Positions 5,678 through 5,691 of a stretch of DNA of 5,691 nt are shown here, piece after piece. The notes below the pieces were generated by a model. It did not search any database. It was not told where the DNA came from and was given only the letters and a program-made list of their open reading frames with translations. The position numbers and the translations under genes were made by a program. Positions within the stretch are counted from its first letter, which is position 1, and each line of letters starts with the position of its first letter. The DNA is from an uncultured Atopobiaceae bacterium (GTDB lineage Bacteria; Actinomycetota; Coriobacteriia; Coriobacteriales; Atopobiaceae), in the NCBI GenBank assembly GCA_947581665.1, contig CANPVI010000105.1, forward strand, positions 1 to 5,691. Reading direction: 5' to 3'.

Positions 5678-5691
5678 GGCACCCTGTTACG

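Noticed and set aside
1..5691. tRNA, rRNA, CRISPR array, insertion sequence or riboswitch.
   Set aside because: No cloverleaf with a GTTCGA-type arm, no regularly spaced repeats, no transposase motif and no recognised aptamer core were seen. The only strong repeat is the single palindrome at 2487-2542.

Overview
The window is GC-rich and gene-dense. Start codons follow clear GGAGG-type ribosome binding sites, intergenic gaps run from about 140 to 215 bases, and G/C dominates third codon positions. Together with the fused ABC ATPase-permease and the simple carbohydrate genes, this suggests a high-GC Gram-positive bacterium. Coriobacteriia (Eggerthella/Slackia/Olsenella-like actinobacteria) is my best guess, but it is an inference from style and gene families; no rRNA or other marker gene is present.

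Layout: (1) Positions 1-1357, minus strand: the first 452 residues of a fused ABC ATPase/permease that runs off the left edge. (2) 1358-1570: divergent intergenic region. (3) 1571-2467, plus strand: an aldose 1-epimerase of the LacX-like group. (4) 2468-2606: the gap between convergent genes, holding a perfect 26-bp inverted repeat with a 4-base loop and a 20-codon reading frame overlapping the stop of the next gene. (5) 2607-3320, minus strand: a GntR/HutC-type regulator with a UTRA effector domain. (6) 3321-3487: the regulator's upstream region, with a 40-bp imperfect dyad and a weak terminator-like hairpin. (7) 3488-4528, minus strand: a Gfo/Idh/MocA-family NAD(P)-dependent oxidoreductase. 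(8) 4529-4669: divergent intergenic region sharing a sequence block with the regulator's upstream region. (9) 4670-5677, plus strand: class I mannose-6-phosphate isomerase, starting at GTG. The last 14 bases hold no gene.

The four complete genes all suit sugar handling: anomer interconversion (epimerase), mannose-6-P to fructose-6-P (ManA), oxidation or reduction of a sugar or polyol-like substrate (Gfo/Idh/MocA), and a sugar-type GntR regulator. They are not one operon, since strands alternate and each gene has its own leader. No sugar transporter or glycosidase lies in the window, so the substrate cannot be named. The best regulatory lead is a block, TTCGCCCA then 5 or 3 bases then GATACC (minus strand), found upstream of both the regulator and the oxidoreductase/manA pair. 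It is a candidate GntR operator tying these genes together.

I see no clear novel defence, mobile or biosynthetic system. The genes belong to familiar families, and the points worth a second look are in the intergenic DNA.
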